Counted from the stretch's first letter, positions 9,929 to 18,384 are shown. The stretch is 64,000 nucleotides of DNA from Symploca sp. SIO2C1 (GCA_010692635.1 JAAHGL010000022.1:36036-100035); one strand, 5' to 3'. The notes: generated by a model from the letters alone, not told the origin. Translations and numbers: made by a program.

Positions 9929-11656
9929 ATGTTAGAACACGATGTAATTATTGTCGGAGGCGGATTGGCTGGATGTCGCGCTGCCTTGGAGATTAAGCGC
10001 ACTCAACCCCAATTAAATGTTGCTCTAGTCGCCAAAACTCACCCAATTCGTTCCCACTCCGTTGCTGCTCAAGGAGGTATGGCTGCCACACTGAAAAATG
10101 TAGACCCCGAAGACAGTTGGGAAGCTCACGCCTTTGATACGGTTAAAGGTTCGGATTACCTAGCGGATCAGGATGCTGTAGAAATCCTCACTCGCGAGGC
10201 TCCAGATGTGGTAATTGAGCTAGAGCACATGGGTGTGCTCTTTTCTCGTTTACCCGATGGTAGGATTGCTCAACGGGCTTTTGGGGGACACTCTCACCGT
10301 CGTACCTGCTATGCAGCAGATAAAACAGGACATGCTATCCTCCACGAGCTGGTAAATAACCTCCGGCGTTACGGTGTCTGCATCTACGATGAGTGGTATG
10401 TAATGCAGCTGATTTTGGAGGATGCTCAAGCCAAGGGCGTTGTAATGTTCAATATTCTGGACACTAACGTGCAAGTAGTGCGAGCCAAGGCAGTAATGTT
10501 TGCTACCGGAGGTTATGGAAGGGTATTTAACACTACCTCCAATGACTATGCTTCCACTGGGGATGGTTTAGCCATGTCAGCTGTTGCAGGTGTGCCCTTG
10601 GCAGATATGGAATTTGTCCAATTTCATCCAACGGGTTTATATCCAGTAGGAGTCTTGATTTCGGAAGCAGTGCGGGGAGAAGGAGCTTATCTAATTAACG
10701 CACAAGGCGATCGCTTTATGGCCAACTATGCTCCGAAACAAATGGAGTTAGCACCCCGGGATATTACCTCGAGAGCTATTACCCTAGAAATTCGTGCTGG
10801 TCGTGGCGTAAACTCTGATGGTAGTGCTGGAGGTCCCTTTGTCTATCTTGACTTACGGCACATGGGTAAAGAGCAGATTATGAGCCGAGTTCCCTTCTGC
10901 TGGGAGGAAGCGCACCGATTATTAGGGATTGATGCGGTATACCAGCCAATGCCCGTGCGTCCTACGGGTCACTACTCAATGGGTGGTATTCCAGTAAACA
11001 CAGATGGACAAGTGCGCAGTAGTATTGATGGACTAGTTGAAGGCTTCTTTGCAGCTGGAGAATGTGCCTGTGTCTCAGTGCATGGAGCCAATCGGCTAGG
11101 TAGTAACTCCCTGTTAGAATGTGTAGTTTATGGGCGCAGAACTGGAGCTGCGATCGCTCAATACGTCCTTAACAGAAAATTTCCCGAAATTGACGAACAA
11201 TCCTACCTCAATGCTGCTCAAGGAGAAATCAACAACCTTCTTGAGCAATCGGGAACCTTACGCATTGCTCAGGTGCGTCAAGCTCTTCAAGACTGTATGA
11301 GTCAATACTGTGGTGTTTTCCGCACCCAAGAGTTAATGAGTGAGGGATTAAATCAGCTCAAACAACTGCAACAGCAGCTACCGCAGGTTTATTTAGATGA
11401 TAAGGATAAGTGCTGGAACACGGAAATTATTGAAGCCTTAGAATTACGTAATTTAATGGTGGTGGGAGAACTAATCTTGACTTCTGCCTTGAATCGGCAA
11501 GAAAGTCGAGGTGCTCACAGCCGGGAAGATTATCCCCAGCGAGATGATACTAATTTCCTCAAGCACACTTTAGCTTATTACTCGTCAGCAGGTATTGAAC
11601 TGCAATACAAACCGGTGAGTATAACTTTGTTTGAGCCGCAAGAGCGGAAGTATTGA
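9929..11656 (+). CDS. sdhA: Succinate dehydrogenase/fumarate reductase flavoprotein subunit
   Basis: A 575-residue FAD subunit that oxidises succinate to fumarate. FAD-binding is shown by VIIVGGGLAGCRAALE near the N-terminus and HSVAAQGGMAA, where a conserved His carries the flavin in SdhA proteins. Catalytic-site segments include FVQFHPTGL, the DITSRAI arginine region, HYSMGGI and the NRLGSNSLLE block. The iron-sulphur subunit sdhB is at 52946 on the other strand, and no membrane-anchor gene is adjacent. Separation of sdhA and sdhB is common in cyanobacteria. The complex feeds plastoquinone in thylakoid respiration. Confidence 0.93.
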   Translation: MLEHDVIIVGGGLAGCRAALEIKRTQPQLNVALVAKTHPIRSHSVAAQGGMAATLKNVDPEDSWEAHAFDTVKGSDYLADQDAVEILTREAPDVVIELEHMGVLFSRLPDGRIAQRAFGGHSHRRTCYAADKTGHAILHELVNNLRRYGVCIYDEWYVMQLILEDAQAKGVVMFNILDTNVQVVRAKAVMFATGGYGRVFNTTSNDYASTGDGLAMSAVAGVPLADMEFVQFHPTGLYPVGVLISEAVRGEGAYLINAQGDRFMANYAPKQMELAPRDITSRAITLEIRAGRGVNSDGSAGGPFVYLDLRHMGKEQIMSRVPFCWEEAHRLLGIDAVYQPMPVRPTGHYSMGGIPVNTDGQVRSSIDGLVEGFFAAGECACVSVHGANRLGSNSLLECVVYGRRTGAAIAQYVLNRKFPEIDEQSYLNAAQGEINNLLEQSGTLRIAQVRQALQDCMSQYCGVFRTQELMSEGLNQLKQLQQQLPQVYLDDKDKCWNTEIIEALELRNLMVVGELILTSALNRQESRGAHSREDYPQRDDTNFLKHTLAYYSSAGIELQYKPVSITLFEPQERKY

Positions 11657-11658
11657 AG

Positions 11659-11765
11659 AGAATTTAGAATTTAGAATTTAGAATTTAGAATGTATTTTGG
11701 GTGAAAAAACACACTTAATCCTGAATTGCTATTTTTTTCTTAATTCTTAATTCTTAATTCTTAAT
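11659..11765. repeat. AGAATTT array plus tail (copy 2) and TTAATTC array
   Basis: Copy 2 of the repeat at 555-640: an AGAATTT array, then a GGTGAAAAAACACACTTAATCCTG-like tail with small differences. It is followed by a second heptamer array, TTAATTC (about 11738-11766). It lies directly behind sdhA, as copy 1 lies directly behind the SGNH hydrolase. Confidence 0.7.
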
Positions 11766-11828
11766 TCTGCTATAATTGATGGCTACGCGATTGTGAAACC
11801 TTAAACAATATAAACTTAACGGTCTAAA

Positions 11829-12584
11829 ATGCTGGTTTTTGTGGTGCCACTGCAAAGCATGGCTGTTTCAAAGTCTTGGGAACAGGTATCTCAACTATTT
11901 GAACGGTGTATGCTATCTGTTTGTCAGCAAAATTCAAGACATTTCCATGTAATTGTAGTTTGCCATGAAAAACCAAATACTACTTTCAAAAATTCTAAAC
12001 TTAGCTATATTCAGGTGGATTTTCCTGTGCCAGATCTCACCTCTGGCATCCCAGGTGACATCCTCAATCAGAAACGTGTAGACAGAGGGCGAAAACAGTT
12101 AAAAGGGCTAGTAGCAGCACAAGAGTTTCATCCTACTCACACAATGCTTCTAGATGCAGATGATCTTGTTAGCAAACGACTGGCAGAACTAGTTCATCAG
12201 AATCCTCAAGGGAATGGATGGTTTTTTAAAAAAGGTTATCGTTATACTTCTGGAAGTAATTGGATTTATAAAAAGTCAAACGACTTCTATACAATGTGTG
12301 GAAGTTGTAATATCATTCGCTATGACCTCAATAAAATTCCAGACAATCCTGAATACAACCGTGGTTATGGCTACTATAAGTTTTATCTAGATCACGCAAA
12401 AGTGGTCAAGGTTTTAGCAGAAGCAGGTACACCTCTAGAAGCCTTGCCTTTTTTTGGGGCAGTCTATGTGACTCAAACCGGAGAAAATACATACTTTGAT
12501 AGCTCTCGCCTCTATCAAGGAATCGGTCGATATATTAATTATCGATTGGTAACGCGATCGCTAAAAGAAGAATTCATGCTTTAG
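11829..12584 (+). CDS. GT-A type glycosyltransferase-like protein
   Basis: A 251-residue protein with features of family 2-like glycosyltransferases: a beta-strand start (MLVFVVPLQS), a conserved RGRKQLKG helix, and the metal-binding DxD motif in MLLDADDLVSKRL (about residues 107-119). There is no membrane segment, so it is cytosolic. It is followed by a second glycosyltransferase of a different fold, suggesting a polysaccharide or glycan pathway, although a 160-bp heptamer array separates them. Donor and acceptor sugars cannot be read. Confidence 0.7.
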   Translation: MLVFVVPLQSMAVSKSWEQVSQLFERCMLSVCQQNSRHFHVIVVCHEKPNTTFKNSKLSYIQVDFPVPDLTSGIPGDILNQKRVDRGRKQLKGLVAAQEFHPTHTMLLDADDLVSKRLAELVHQNPQGNGWFFKKGYRYTSGSNWIYKKSNDFYTMCGSCNIIRYDLNKIPDNPEYNRGYGYYKFYLDHAKVVKVLAEAGTPLEALPFFGAVYVTQTGENTYFDSSRLYQGIGRYINYRLVTRSLKEEFML

Positions 12585-12601
12585 CCCTCTAGAGAGAATT
12601 A

Positions 12602-12727
12602 ATCAATTATCAATTATCAATTATCAATTATCAATTATCAATTATCAATTATCAATTATCAATTATCAATTATCCATTATCAATTATCCATTATCCATTA
12701 TCCATTATCAATTATCCATTATCCATT
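12602..12727. repeat. Long (CAATTAT/CCATTAT) heptamer array
   Basis: About 18 perfect or near-perfect heptamers fill the space between the two glycosyltransferase genes. The first part is CAATTAT and the later part mixes CCATTAT and CAATTAT. It is a classic cyanobacterial short tandemly repeated repetitive sequence. There is no spacer structure, so it is not CRISPR. Confidence 0.9.
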
Positions 12728-12747
12728 GATACCTTTTAACGTCCAGG

Positions 12748-13935
12748 ATGAAAATTCTAGTTGCCAGCCATACTTATATTGTTGACCTCAATTGTGAGAA
12801 GCTACGATCATTAGCTTCCTTGGAGCCTGATATAGAAGTAACCGTGGTTGTACCCCGCCGCTGGCGTCCTGGGGGTGTCCAGAACAGGATAATTGAAACC
12901 CAGCCACGTCAAGAAGGTTCGTTTCGGGTAGTGCCGGTTGCCAATTTTAGTCAAAATAACCAAGGACTACTTACTTTTGGTGCAGAGATCATTCCTTTAT
13001 TACGCCAGTTTCGACCCCAAATTATTCAGGTGGAACAAGGAGCAAAATCTTTAGGTTACGCTCAGTTGATTACTCTTAACAAACTGTTGGGACTGAAGGC
13101 GAAAAATCTCTTCTTTACCTGGTGGAATCTCCCCTACGATGTTAAATTCCCAGTGTCCCTACTAGAAGCTTATAATCTGCGCCATACCCACGGATTGATT
13201 TGTGGCAATCAAGATGGAGTAGAGGTTTTGCAGCAACATGGCTACCGAGGTTCAGTAAAAGTCATGCCTCAGTTGGGTGTAGATGAAAGTCGCTTCCGTT
13301 GGCAACTCCAACCAGAATTGCAAAATCAGTTGGGAATTCAAGCCGATGAATTTGTCGTGGGATTTATCGGACGGTTTGTAGAAGAAAAAGGCTTACTAAC
13401 TCTAGGTAAGGCACTAGCTAGACTGCAAATTAAACCCTGGAAATGGCTGCTACTGGGGCGTGGTCCTTTACAATCAGTACTGAAGGAAAAAGCTGTTGAG
13501 TGGGGAATTCAAGACCGGATAATTTGGGTTGAGAGCGTTCCTCATGAGGAAGTACCTCGCTATCTCAATCTGATGCAGACTTTAGTACTACCTTCAGAAA
13601 CCAACTATCAATTTAAAACTCTGACTGCTGTTGGCTGGAAAGAACAATTTGGTCATGTGTTGATTGAAGCAATGGCTTCTAAAGTACCAGTGATTGGTTC
13701 TAACTCTGGGGAAATTCCCCATGTAATTGGTGATGCTGGTTTGGTTTTTCCGGAAGGGGATGTTGAGGCTTTACGAAATTGCCTGAAGCAGCTGATGGAA
13801 CAACCTGAGTTAGCTCAGAAGCTAGCTGAAAGGGGTTATGAACGAGCAATGAGCAAGTACACGAATCAGGCTTTAGCAAGGCAACAATTGGATTTTTACC
13901 GGGAATCACTGGTAAACCTGCCCCTTGTATATTGA
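12748..13935 (+). CDS. GT4-family (GT-B fold) glycosyltransferase
   Basis: A 395-residue retaining glycosyltransferase of the GT-B fold. The C-terminal donor domain shows GFIGRFVEEKGL, the VLPS segment and the catalytic-region helix FGHVLIEAMASKVPVIGSNS, with GEIPHVIGDAGLVFPEGD binding the nucleotide sugar. It likely transfers a hexose from a nucleotide sugar to a lipid or exopolysaccharide acceptor in the cytosol. Its last eight codons and stop lie within a sequence repeated at 15441, so the C-terminus appears to have been supplied by a repeat element. Confidence 0.85.
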   Translation: MKILVASHTYIVDLNCEKLRSLASLEPDIEVTVVVPRRWRPGGVQNRIIETQPRQEGSFRVVPVANFSQNNQGLLTFGAEIIPLLRQFRPQIIQVEQGAKSLGYAQLITLNKLLGLKAKNLFFTWWNLPYDVKFPVSLLEAYNLRHTHGLICGNQDGVEVLQQHGYRGSVKVMPQLGVDESRFRWQLQPELQNQLGIQADEFVVGFIGRFVEEKGLLTLGKALARLQIKPWKWLLLGRGPLQSVLKEKAVEWGIQDRIIWVESVPHEEVPRYLNLMQTLVLPSETNYQFKTLTAVGWKEQFGHVLIEAMASKVPVIGSNSGEIPHVIGDAGLVFPEGDVEALRNCLKQLMEQPELAQKLAERGYERAMSKYTNQALARQQLDFYRESLVNLPLVY

Positions 13936-13993
13936 GGACTTGCTGAAAAAAGCCAAATTTTTCCGCTTCGATAGTACTCTCTAGGGATACCTC
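13908..13993. repeat. 86-bp repeat overlapping the glycosyltransferase 3' end (copy 1)
   Basis: From ACTGGTAAACC to CTAGGGATACCTC this is almost identical to 15441-15526, which has no glycosyltransferase in front of it. The repeat therefore spans the last eight codons, the stop and about 58 bp downstream. Confidence 0.85.
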
Positions 13994-14162
13994 CCTGACT
14001 ACTGCTAGTGAGTAGATTTGATTGACGGACAACAAGCGTGACTAAATGTTATAGTAACTAATATGTTGCTAATTAGCAATATAAAATCACAAAACAGCAG
14101 CTAAGAGCAAAAAATAGCTGGTTATGTGAAGCGGAACTGTAACATAGAGGAGAGTATAAATA

Positions 14163-14357
14163 GTGTTAACAATTGTGAGTAAACGGGTTTACGTTACTTT
14201 GCCAGACTCAATTTTTGAGGATTTGGAATGGTGGGCAGAATCGGAGGGTAGACCGACTGCTAATCTTGCAGCTTTCTTAATTGAAGTTGCCATTAGACAA
14301 GCTAAAGAAGGGGGCAAGTTCCATGAACAAAAACCCCAGAATCAACAAACAAAGTAA
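14163..14357 (+). CDS. Ribbon-helix-helix (CopG-like) small protein
   Basis: A 64-residue protein beginning at GTG with GAGGAG about 8 bp upstream. The sequence SKRVYVTLPDSIFEDLEWWA followed by NLAAFLIEVAIRQAK fits a ribbon-helix-helix DNA-binding fold as found in antitoxins and autorepressors. It is first of three tightly packed genes: 2 bp to the next, which overlaps the Uma2 gene by 4 bp. It likely regulates this operon. Confidence 0.65.
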   Translation: MLTIVSKRVYVTLPDSIFEDLEWWAESEGRPTANLAAFLIEVAIRQAKEGGKFHEQKPQNQQTK

Positions 14358-14359
14358 CA

Positions 14360-14569
14360 ATGCAACCAAAAGCTACAAGCGACTGTTTAACGAATCTAGC
14401 CGATTTACAAATAATTGCCTCTCAAGTACTTCAGTCGGTCTCTTCATTGAGACAAGCTCAGCAAATTTCTGTACAACAGGCAGAAGCTGATAGAGCTGTG
14501 ATGTCTGAAATTTTGCAGTATCTCTCTAATCAGTATCCAGGCAACGGAAAAGGAGGGACAAGTCAATGA
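14360..14569 (+). CDS. Small hypothetical protein between RHH and Uma2 genes
   Basis: A 69-residue, glutamine- and serine-rich, mostly helical protein (VLQSVSSLRQAQQISVQQAE region). It starts 2 bp after the RHH stop and ends with the ATGA overlap into the Uma2 gene. I recognise no domain. Its place suggests a coiled-coil accessory of the RHH or Uma2 product. Confidence 0.6.
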   Translation: MQPKATSDCLTNLADLQIIASQVLQSVSSLRQAQQISVQQAEADRAVMSEILQYLSNQYPGNGKGGTSQ

Positions 14570-15162
14570 CCCACACACCAGTAAAACTGACCTTTGAGCA
14601 ATATCTCGAATATGACGATGGCACTGATAACCGCTATGAAGTATTTGATGGAGAGTTGGTAGAAGTGCCCGCGGAAAGTGAATTAAACAGCTGGATAGCT
14701 AAATATTTGGAACGTAAAATTGAGACTGTCGTACCTATGCGACAAGTCAGACTACAGAAATTAGACCTAGCCGTTCCTGTATTCCCCAGAATGCCCCTCA
14801 ACCGCCAACCTGACTTAACTGTTGTTAGACCAGAACATATACAACAGATGGCGAAACTGGGGAAAATGGCTATCACACTCGATATGGCTCCCCCACGGTT
14901 GGTTGTTGAGGTAGTTAGCCCCTACAGAAACCAAAAGGATGAGAACTACCAGAGGGATTATATTGATAAAGTACATCAGTACCAGGAGCGCGGCATTCCT
15001 GAATACTGGATTGTTGACCCACAAACAAGGGTTGTGACTGTACTGTTGTTGGTGAATGGTAGATATCAGGCTACTGAGTTCTCTGGGAATCAGCGGATTG
15101 TTTCGAGGACTTTCCCTGAGCTGGAGCTGACTGCTAAGCAGGTTCTGGAGGCAAGGTATTAG
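14566..15162 (+). CDS. Uma2 family (DUF820) PD-(D/E)XK endonuclease-like protein
   Basis: A 198-residue protein of the restriction-endonuclease-like Uma2 family, which is greatly expanded in cyanobacteria and of unknown role. The fold markers are visible in order: YEVFDGELVE at the start, RQPDLTVV supplying the aspartate, RLVVEVVSP with the glutamate, then DKVHQYQERGIPEYWIVDP with the helix lysine. All putative catalytic residues are present. It is the third gene of the RHH/small protein/Uma2 operon, with 4-bp overlap upstream. Two more Uma2 genes are in the window (23576 and 58792). Confidence 0.85.
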   Translation: MTHTPVKLTFEQYLEYDDGTDNRYEVFDGELVEVPAESELNSWIAKYLERKIETVVPMRQVRLQKLDLAVPVFPRMPLNRQPDLTVVRPEHIQQMAKLGKMAITLDMAPPRLVVEVVSPYRNQKDENYQRDYIDKVHQYQERGIPEYWIVDPQTRVVTVLLLVNGRYQATEFSGNQRIVSRTFPELELTAKQVLEARY

Positions 15163-15335
15163 AGGGAACAGGTTAGTGCAAGTTTGCACGAGTTTCACTG
15201 GAATGTGGGATGGAAGCGATCGCACCCGATAATAGCTTTACACTTCCAGCAGCTGGATCACAATGGAGAGGTGTAGGTTGGGTTGAGGAACAGATACTGT
15301 TGGCGAAATATTTCGTAATCTAGCAAAACCGCTGA

Positions 15336-15407
15336 AAGCCCCCTAAATCCCCCAATTCTGGGGGACTTTGAGTCCGGGCTCCCCCAGAATTGGGGGCTGG
15401 GGGGCTT
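15336..15407. repeat. CCCCCAATTCTGGGGG palindromic element (copy 1)
   Basis: Two CCCCCAATTCTGGGGG-type palindromes lie in a larger inverted repeat with AGCCCCCTAAA and GGGGGGCTT ends. An inverted copy is at 35579-35648, and homology extends outside both to TGGCGAAAT-like flanks. It could fold into a strong RNA hairpin. The 15163-15608 gap holds only this, the copy below and a GGCAGAA array. Confidence 0.8.
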
Positions 15408-15440
15408 GAATAATCTTTGTTTCGTCGCCAATGTCGTGTA

Positions 15441-15526
15441 ACTGGTAAACCTGCCCCTTGTATATTGAGGACTTGCTGAAAAAAGCCAAATTTTTTCCGC
15501 TTCGATAGTACCCTCTAGGGATACCT
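15441..15526. repeat. 86-bp repeat, copy of the glycosyltransferase 3' end
   Basis: Near-identical to 13908-13993, with differences of one T insertion and one or two substitutions. Here the portion that encodes the last residues of the glycosyltransferase is not preceded by any such gene. A GGAGGCA/GAAGGCA array follows at 15538-15570. Confidence 0.85.
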
Positions 15527-15608
15527 CTGAAGAAACAAGGCAGGAGGCAGGAGGCAGAAGGCAGAAGGGAAGAGGGTTTGACTTGTTTCTTCTATTCATT
15601 ATGAAGAC

Positions 15609-15767
15609 ATGAAGAGAGTTGATAAGCCAAAGGTAGTTGAGCTGAAAGCAACAGACCCAAAAGCTGATTCCACTGAAGCTTGTCTACGGCTTAAACAACC
15701 TAGTAAAAAATTCGAGGATACTATCCATGACAACAGTACGACCAGGACAAGTAAGACCACAAGTTAG
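15609..15767 (+). CDS. Possible 52-residue basic protein, unrecognised
   Basis: An ATG frame of 52 codons, lysine- and threonine-rich (MKRVDKPKVVELKATDPK...). It overlaps the start of the next gene by 41 bp in another frame. No good ribosome binding site is seen. It may be non-coding leader sequence. Confidence 0.25.
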   Translation: MKRVDKPKVVELKATDPKADSTEACLRLKQPSKKFEDTIHDNSTTRTSKTTS

Positions 15768-16071
15768 TGAAACTGAAACCCACTCCAGAAATATTCTCGG
15801 TCCAACTATTAAAGTAAACTTTGCTTTTGAAGGTATTGGTGCTCAAGCAACCGAGAAAGACCTAGTGGCAACTGAGACAACAGAGAAAGATAAATTTGAG
15901 TACACTGTCGAGTGGAAAGGGACTCCAGACGTTGCTGGTCTAACTGCGGGATTCTATGCGATCGCAGCTGTAGCTGAAATTGGTCCAGCTAAGCATGCTT
16001 GTGCTCAGTTCATTTTTGGCTACGGCTATGTTGCTAAGGCGCTGCTCCAAGTTTACAAAGCTTTCTCCTAA
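15727..16071 (+). CDS. Unknown 114-residue protein with hydrophobic C-terminus
   Basis: Starts at ATG with GAGG about 10 bp before it. The N-terminal 70 residues are polar and Thr/Glu-rich. The last 45 (from VAGLTAGFYAIAAVAEIGPA to the end) are Gly/Ala/aromatic-rich and could insert in a membrane. I do not recognise a family. A second very short gene and a SUKH-family gene follow within 550 bp, so a secreted or toxic small protein with an immunity partner is one possible reading. Confidence 0.55.
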   Translation: MTTVRPGQVRPQVSETETHSRNILGPTIKVNFAFEGIGAQATEKDLVATETTEKDKFEYTVEWKGTPDVAGLTAGFYAIAAVAEIGPAKHACAQFIFGYGYVAKALLQVYKAFS

Positions 16072-16152
16072 GGGACTAAGCTCAGCAGTTGTAAACCCAA
16101 ATGCACCTTACTCCTGAGGTACTCAGGATAACAATCCTAAAATGGCAGGTTA

Positions 16153-16294
16153 CTAGTACAAGAAGGCAGAAGGCACCAACCCACCCCTAACCCCTCCAAG
16201 GAGGGGAACAGAAGGCTCCAAGGGAAGAAAGCTTACTTTACAAGCTTTTTAACCTTTTTGAACTGGTCACTTATTTCCGCCAAGCTGCACTAGT
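16153..16294. repeat. CTAG-ended MITE-like element, copy 1
   Basis: Begins CTAGTACAAGAAGGCAG and ends AAGCTGCACTAG. Related copies are at 20598-20738 (inverted) and 28528-28633, and a lone end is at 60244. The inner part contains the palindromic repeat also seen at 961 and a conserved AAGCTTTTTAACC...ACTGGTCACTTATTT block. CTAG at both ends may be a duplicated target. Confidence 0.8.
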
Positions 16295-16329
16295 GCCTGC
16301 TTATTTCCTCACCGAGAGAATGGGGATTT

Positions 16330-16434
16330 ATACCAAATCCGGTTATTGTGGGGTACTTATCAAAATCACCAAATCTTTTCCAGACAAAGGCTTTGATTTT
16401 TTTTAATAGACCCTTGGTAAAGCGGATTTGGTAT
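16330..16434. repeat. 105-bp MITE-like element, copy 2
   Basis: Same element as 1046-1148, same length and orientation, one visible substitution, TTA on both sides. It lies 30 bp upstream of the 44-residue gene, inside the small-protein locus. Confidence 0.85.
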
Positions 16435-16464
16435 TAGGAGACAAGGGAGACACAGGAGCACACA

Positions 16465-16599
16465 ATGACTAGATCAACAACGGTTGAAGACCCAATCAAT
16501 GGAAACAACGAAGAATACGACAACTTGACTAGGATTAAAGATAAAGGTGTACCTGCGACTCCAGGCTTCCTAGAAGTTCCACTACTTCCAGTTGTCTAG
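16465..16599 (+). CDS. Putative 44-residue peptide
   Basis: A short frame with a strong AGGAG site 6 bp before its ATG. The product is acidic and Asn-rich at first (MTRSTTVEDPINGNNEE). It ends in a hydrophobic, proline-rich segment, TPGFLEVPLLPVV, right at the stop. The next gene (SUKH family) begins 15 bp after its stop. The ribosome site and spacing make expression likely. No peptide family is recognised; a modified or secreted peptide is possible. Confidence 0.5.
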   Translation: MTRSTTVEDPINGNNEEYDNLTRIKDKGVPATPGFLEVPLLPVV

Positions 16600-16614
16600 A
16601 CTAGTTTTTTAACC

Positions 16615-17244
16615 ATGAGTTCTTTCAATTGGGAAGGCTTCTTACGGCAGTGGAGTCAAGAGTTACTCAACTCAAAGAGGAATGACCAAGAAAAACTGCC
16701 ATTAGAGGTTATTGAATCTGGTTGGTTAGGTTATCCCGGCGCGACGGAAGAGCAAATTACCTATGCAGAAACTCGCTTGGGAACGATTCTACTACCATCC
16801 TATCGAGAGTTTCTTAAAGTCAGTAACGGTTGGCGTCAGACCACACCTTTCATTGACAAACTTTGGTCCACTGAAGACATTGAATGGTTTGCGGTCAGGC
16901 ATCAAGCTTGGATTAATGCTTTTATAGAACGATATAGGGATAATCGTGTCAATGGACGAGATGCTTCCTTACAAAATCCCTTGATTTCAAATGCCGAATA
17001 CTTTGTCTACGGTGAAGCTCAAGACTGTAGTAAACTTCGACTGGAATATGTGCAAACAGCTTTGGAAATCACTGACAAAGGAGACTCCGTTATCTACCTC
17101 CTCAATCCCCAAGTGATTACTGAAGATGGTGAATGGGAAGCTTGGTTTTTCGGGGACTGGCTTCCTGGTGCAGACAGATATAAATCTTTCCAGCAAATGA
17201 TGCAGGCAGAATATCAAAATTTCCTTGAATTAAAGGAAACATGA
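16615..17244 (+). CDS. SMI1/KNR4 (SUKH) family protein
   Basis: A 209-residue protein with the SUKH core: WLGYPGATEEQITYAETRLGT, then LPSYREFLKVSNGW, the usual signature of this fold, and a C-terminal part ending in DWLPGADRYKSFQ. SUKH domains are frequent immunity proteins against toxins and also occur in stand-alone regulators. It is cytosolic. The only neighbours are the two small unknown proteins upstream, which might be its partners. Family call is good; function is inferred. Confidence 0.8.
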   Translation: MSSFNWEGFLRQWSQELLNSKRNDQEKLPLEVIESGWLGYPGATEEQITYAETRLGTILLPSYREFLKVSNGWRQTTPFIDKLWSTEDIEWFAVRHQAWINAFIERYRDNRVNGRDASLQNPLISNAEYFVYGEAQDCSKLRLEYVQTALEITDKGDSVIYLLNPQVITEDGEWEAWFFGDWLPGADRYKSFQQMMQAEYQNFLELKET

Positions 17245-17262
17245 TGCACAAATATGCATCAT
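17241..17262 (+). terminator. Hairpin at the SUKH gene stop
   Basis: ATGATGCA and TGCATCAT form a perfect 8-bp stem with a 6-nt loop, overlapping the TGA stop. A short AT-rich stretch follows but no pure T-run, so termination is only probable. Confidence 0.5.
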
Positions 17263-17739
17263 TAAAATAAGATTTTTGCTCAGATAAATTATAGCTTTTT
17301 ATTTTTTTGGCTAACAAAATTATGGAATAAAAATCTTTATATAAAATCATCCTGACGCAATATATTGGATACTGTAAATGTTGATTAGGGTGATATTATG
17401 ATGACACTTCTCGAGTTTATATCTATCTTAAGAAGTAGTTGTTTTAGATTTTTATGAGAAAGTTGTTCCTGCAATTTGCCTGCCAATTTTACTCGTACAA
17501 CTCTAACATTACATAGCAATCACTAATACTTTTCCTTGAAAAGGAAGATTAACATCATCAATTTTAAGTCCCTTGTCTATTCAAGAGCATCTCCAGAAAA
17601 AAAACTGAAACCCTTATGGTATATAGGTCAATATTGAATTTTTGGAGATGTCTAATGAAAGACTTAAACCAATGTAACACCTGAACAAGAAAAGTCTAGA
17701 TATATCTAGGGACTGGTCTAAAAGTCCTGAAATATCTTC
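17263..17739. other. AT-rich intergenic region
   Basis: No convincing gene. The one structure noted is CATCTCCAGAAAA near 17586 facing TTTTTGGAGATG near 17642, an inverted repeat of about 68 bp. This stretch presumably contains the promoter of the LuxR-type gene, but no sure -35/-10 pair was found. Confidence 0.4.
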
Positions 17740-18384
17740 ATGATGGTCATGCAAAATCCTAACCAGAACAATGCCATCCCTGCTACCAAAAGGTCAGATT
17801 TTCAGCTCAAGTTATCCAATTCCTCTTTTTCTCAAAACCATGAGCAATCAGATTTAGTACAAGAAGGTATTGAAGAGCTGATTGATGGAATCTTAATTAT
17901 AACTGCTCACAGGGAACTGATTTATGCCAATGGTAATGCCCGCCGAATTTTGCGTCTACTCAACCAGGATATGAAACGTAGTCATAAGGTGTCTGGAGAA
18001 ATCTGGCATATTTGTCAGTTTCTGATTGGGAGCCGTAGTTTATTCCCTGAGCAAAATTGGCAGATTAATTGTGAAATTTTCATTGACGACTCAACAGCTA
18101 TGCAAGTGATGGCTCGATGCTTGAAATTAGCAACCATCGAACAAAATTGTCTACTGATAACCTTAAAAGACAAATATCAAACCATCAAAAATATAGCAGT
18201 TGTCGAAGCAAAAGACTATAACTTAACGAACCGAGAAAAAGAGGTTTGGTTACTCCATCGAGCTAAGTATACCTACAAACAAATTGCCTCGGAATTGTAC
18301 ATTACTCCTAATACAGTTAAGAAGCATATGAGAAGTATTCATTCCAAGCAAAAATATACCTTGAGTATTAAGGATGAAGTATGA
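17740..18384 (+). CDS. PAS-like sensor with LuxR-type HTH
   Basis: About 214 residues (an internal ATG at 17749 is an equally likely start). The middle, EELIDGILIITAHRELIYANGNARRILRLL, looks like the beginning of a PAS domain. The C-terminus NLTNREKEVWLLHRAKYTYKQIASELYITPNTVKKHMRSI is a GerE/LuxR helix-turn-helix. A small transcription regulator with a sensory domain and no receiver domain fits best. A truncated repeat starts immediately after the stop. Targets are unknown. Confidence 0.8.
   Translation: MMVMQNPNQNNAIPATKRSDFQLKLSNSSFSQNHEQSDLVQEGIEELIDGILIITAHRELIYANGNARRILRLLNQDMKRSHKVSGEIWHICQFLIGSRSLFPEQNWQINCEIFIDDSTAMQVMARCLKLATIEQNCLLITLKDKYQTIKNIAVVEAKDYNLTNREKEVWLLHRAKYTYKQIASELYITPNTVKKHMRSIHSKQKYTLSIKDEV

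Noticed and set aside
12602..12727. Regular repeat array resembling CRISPR
   Set aside because: Units are uninterrupted 7-bp repeats with no spacers and no cas genes nearby; it is a heptamer array.
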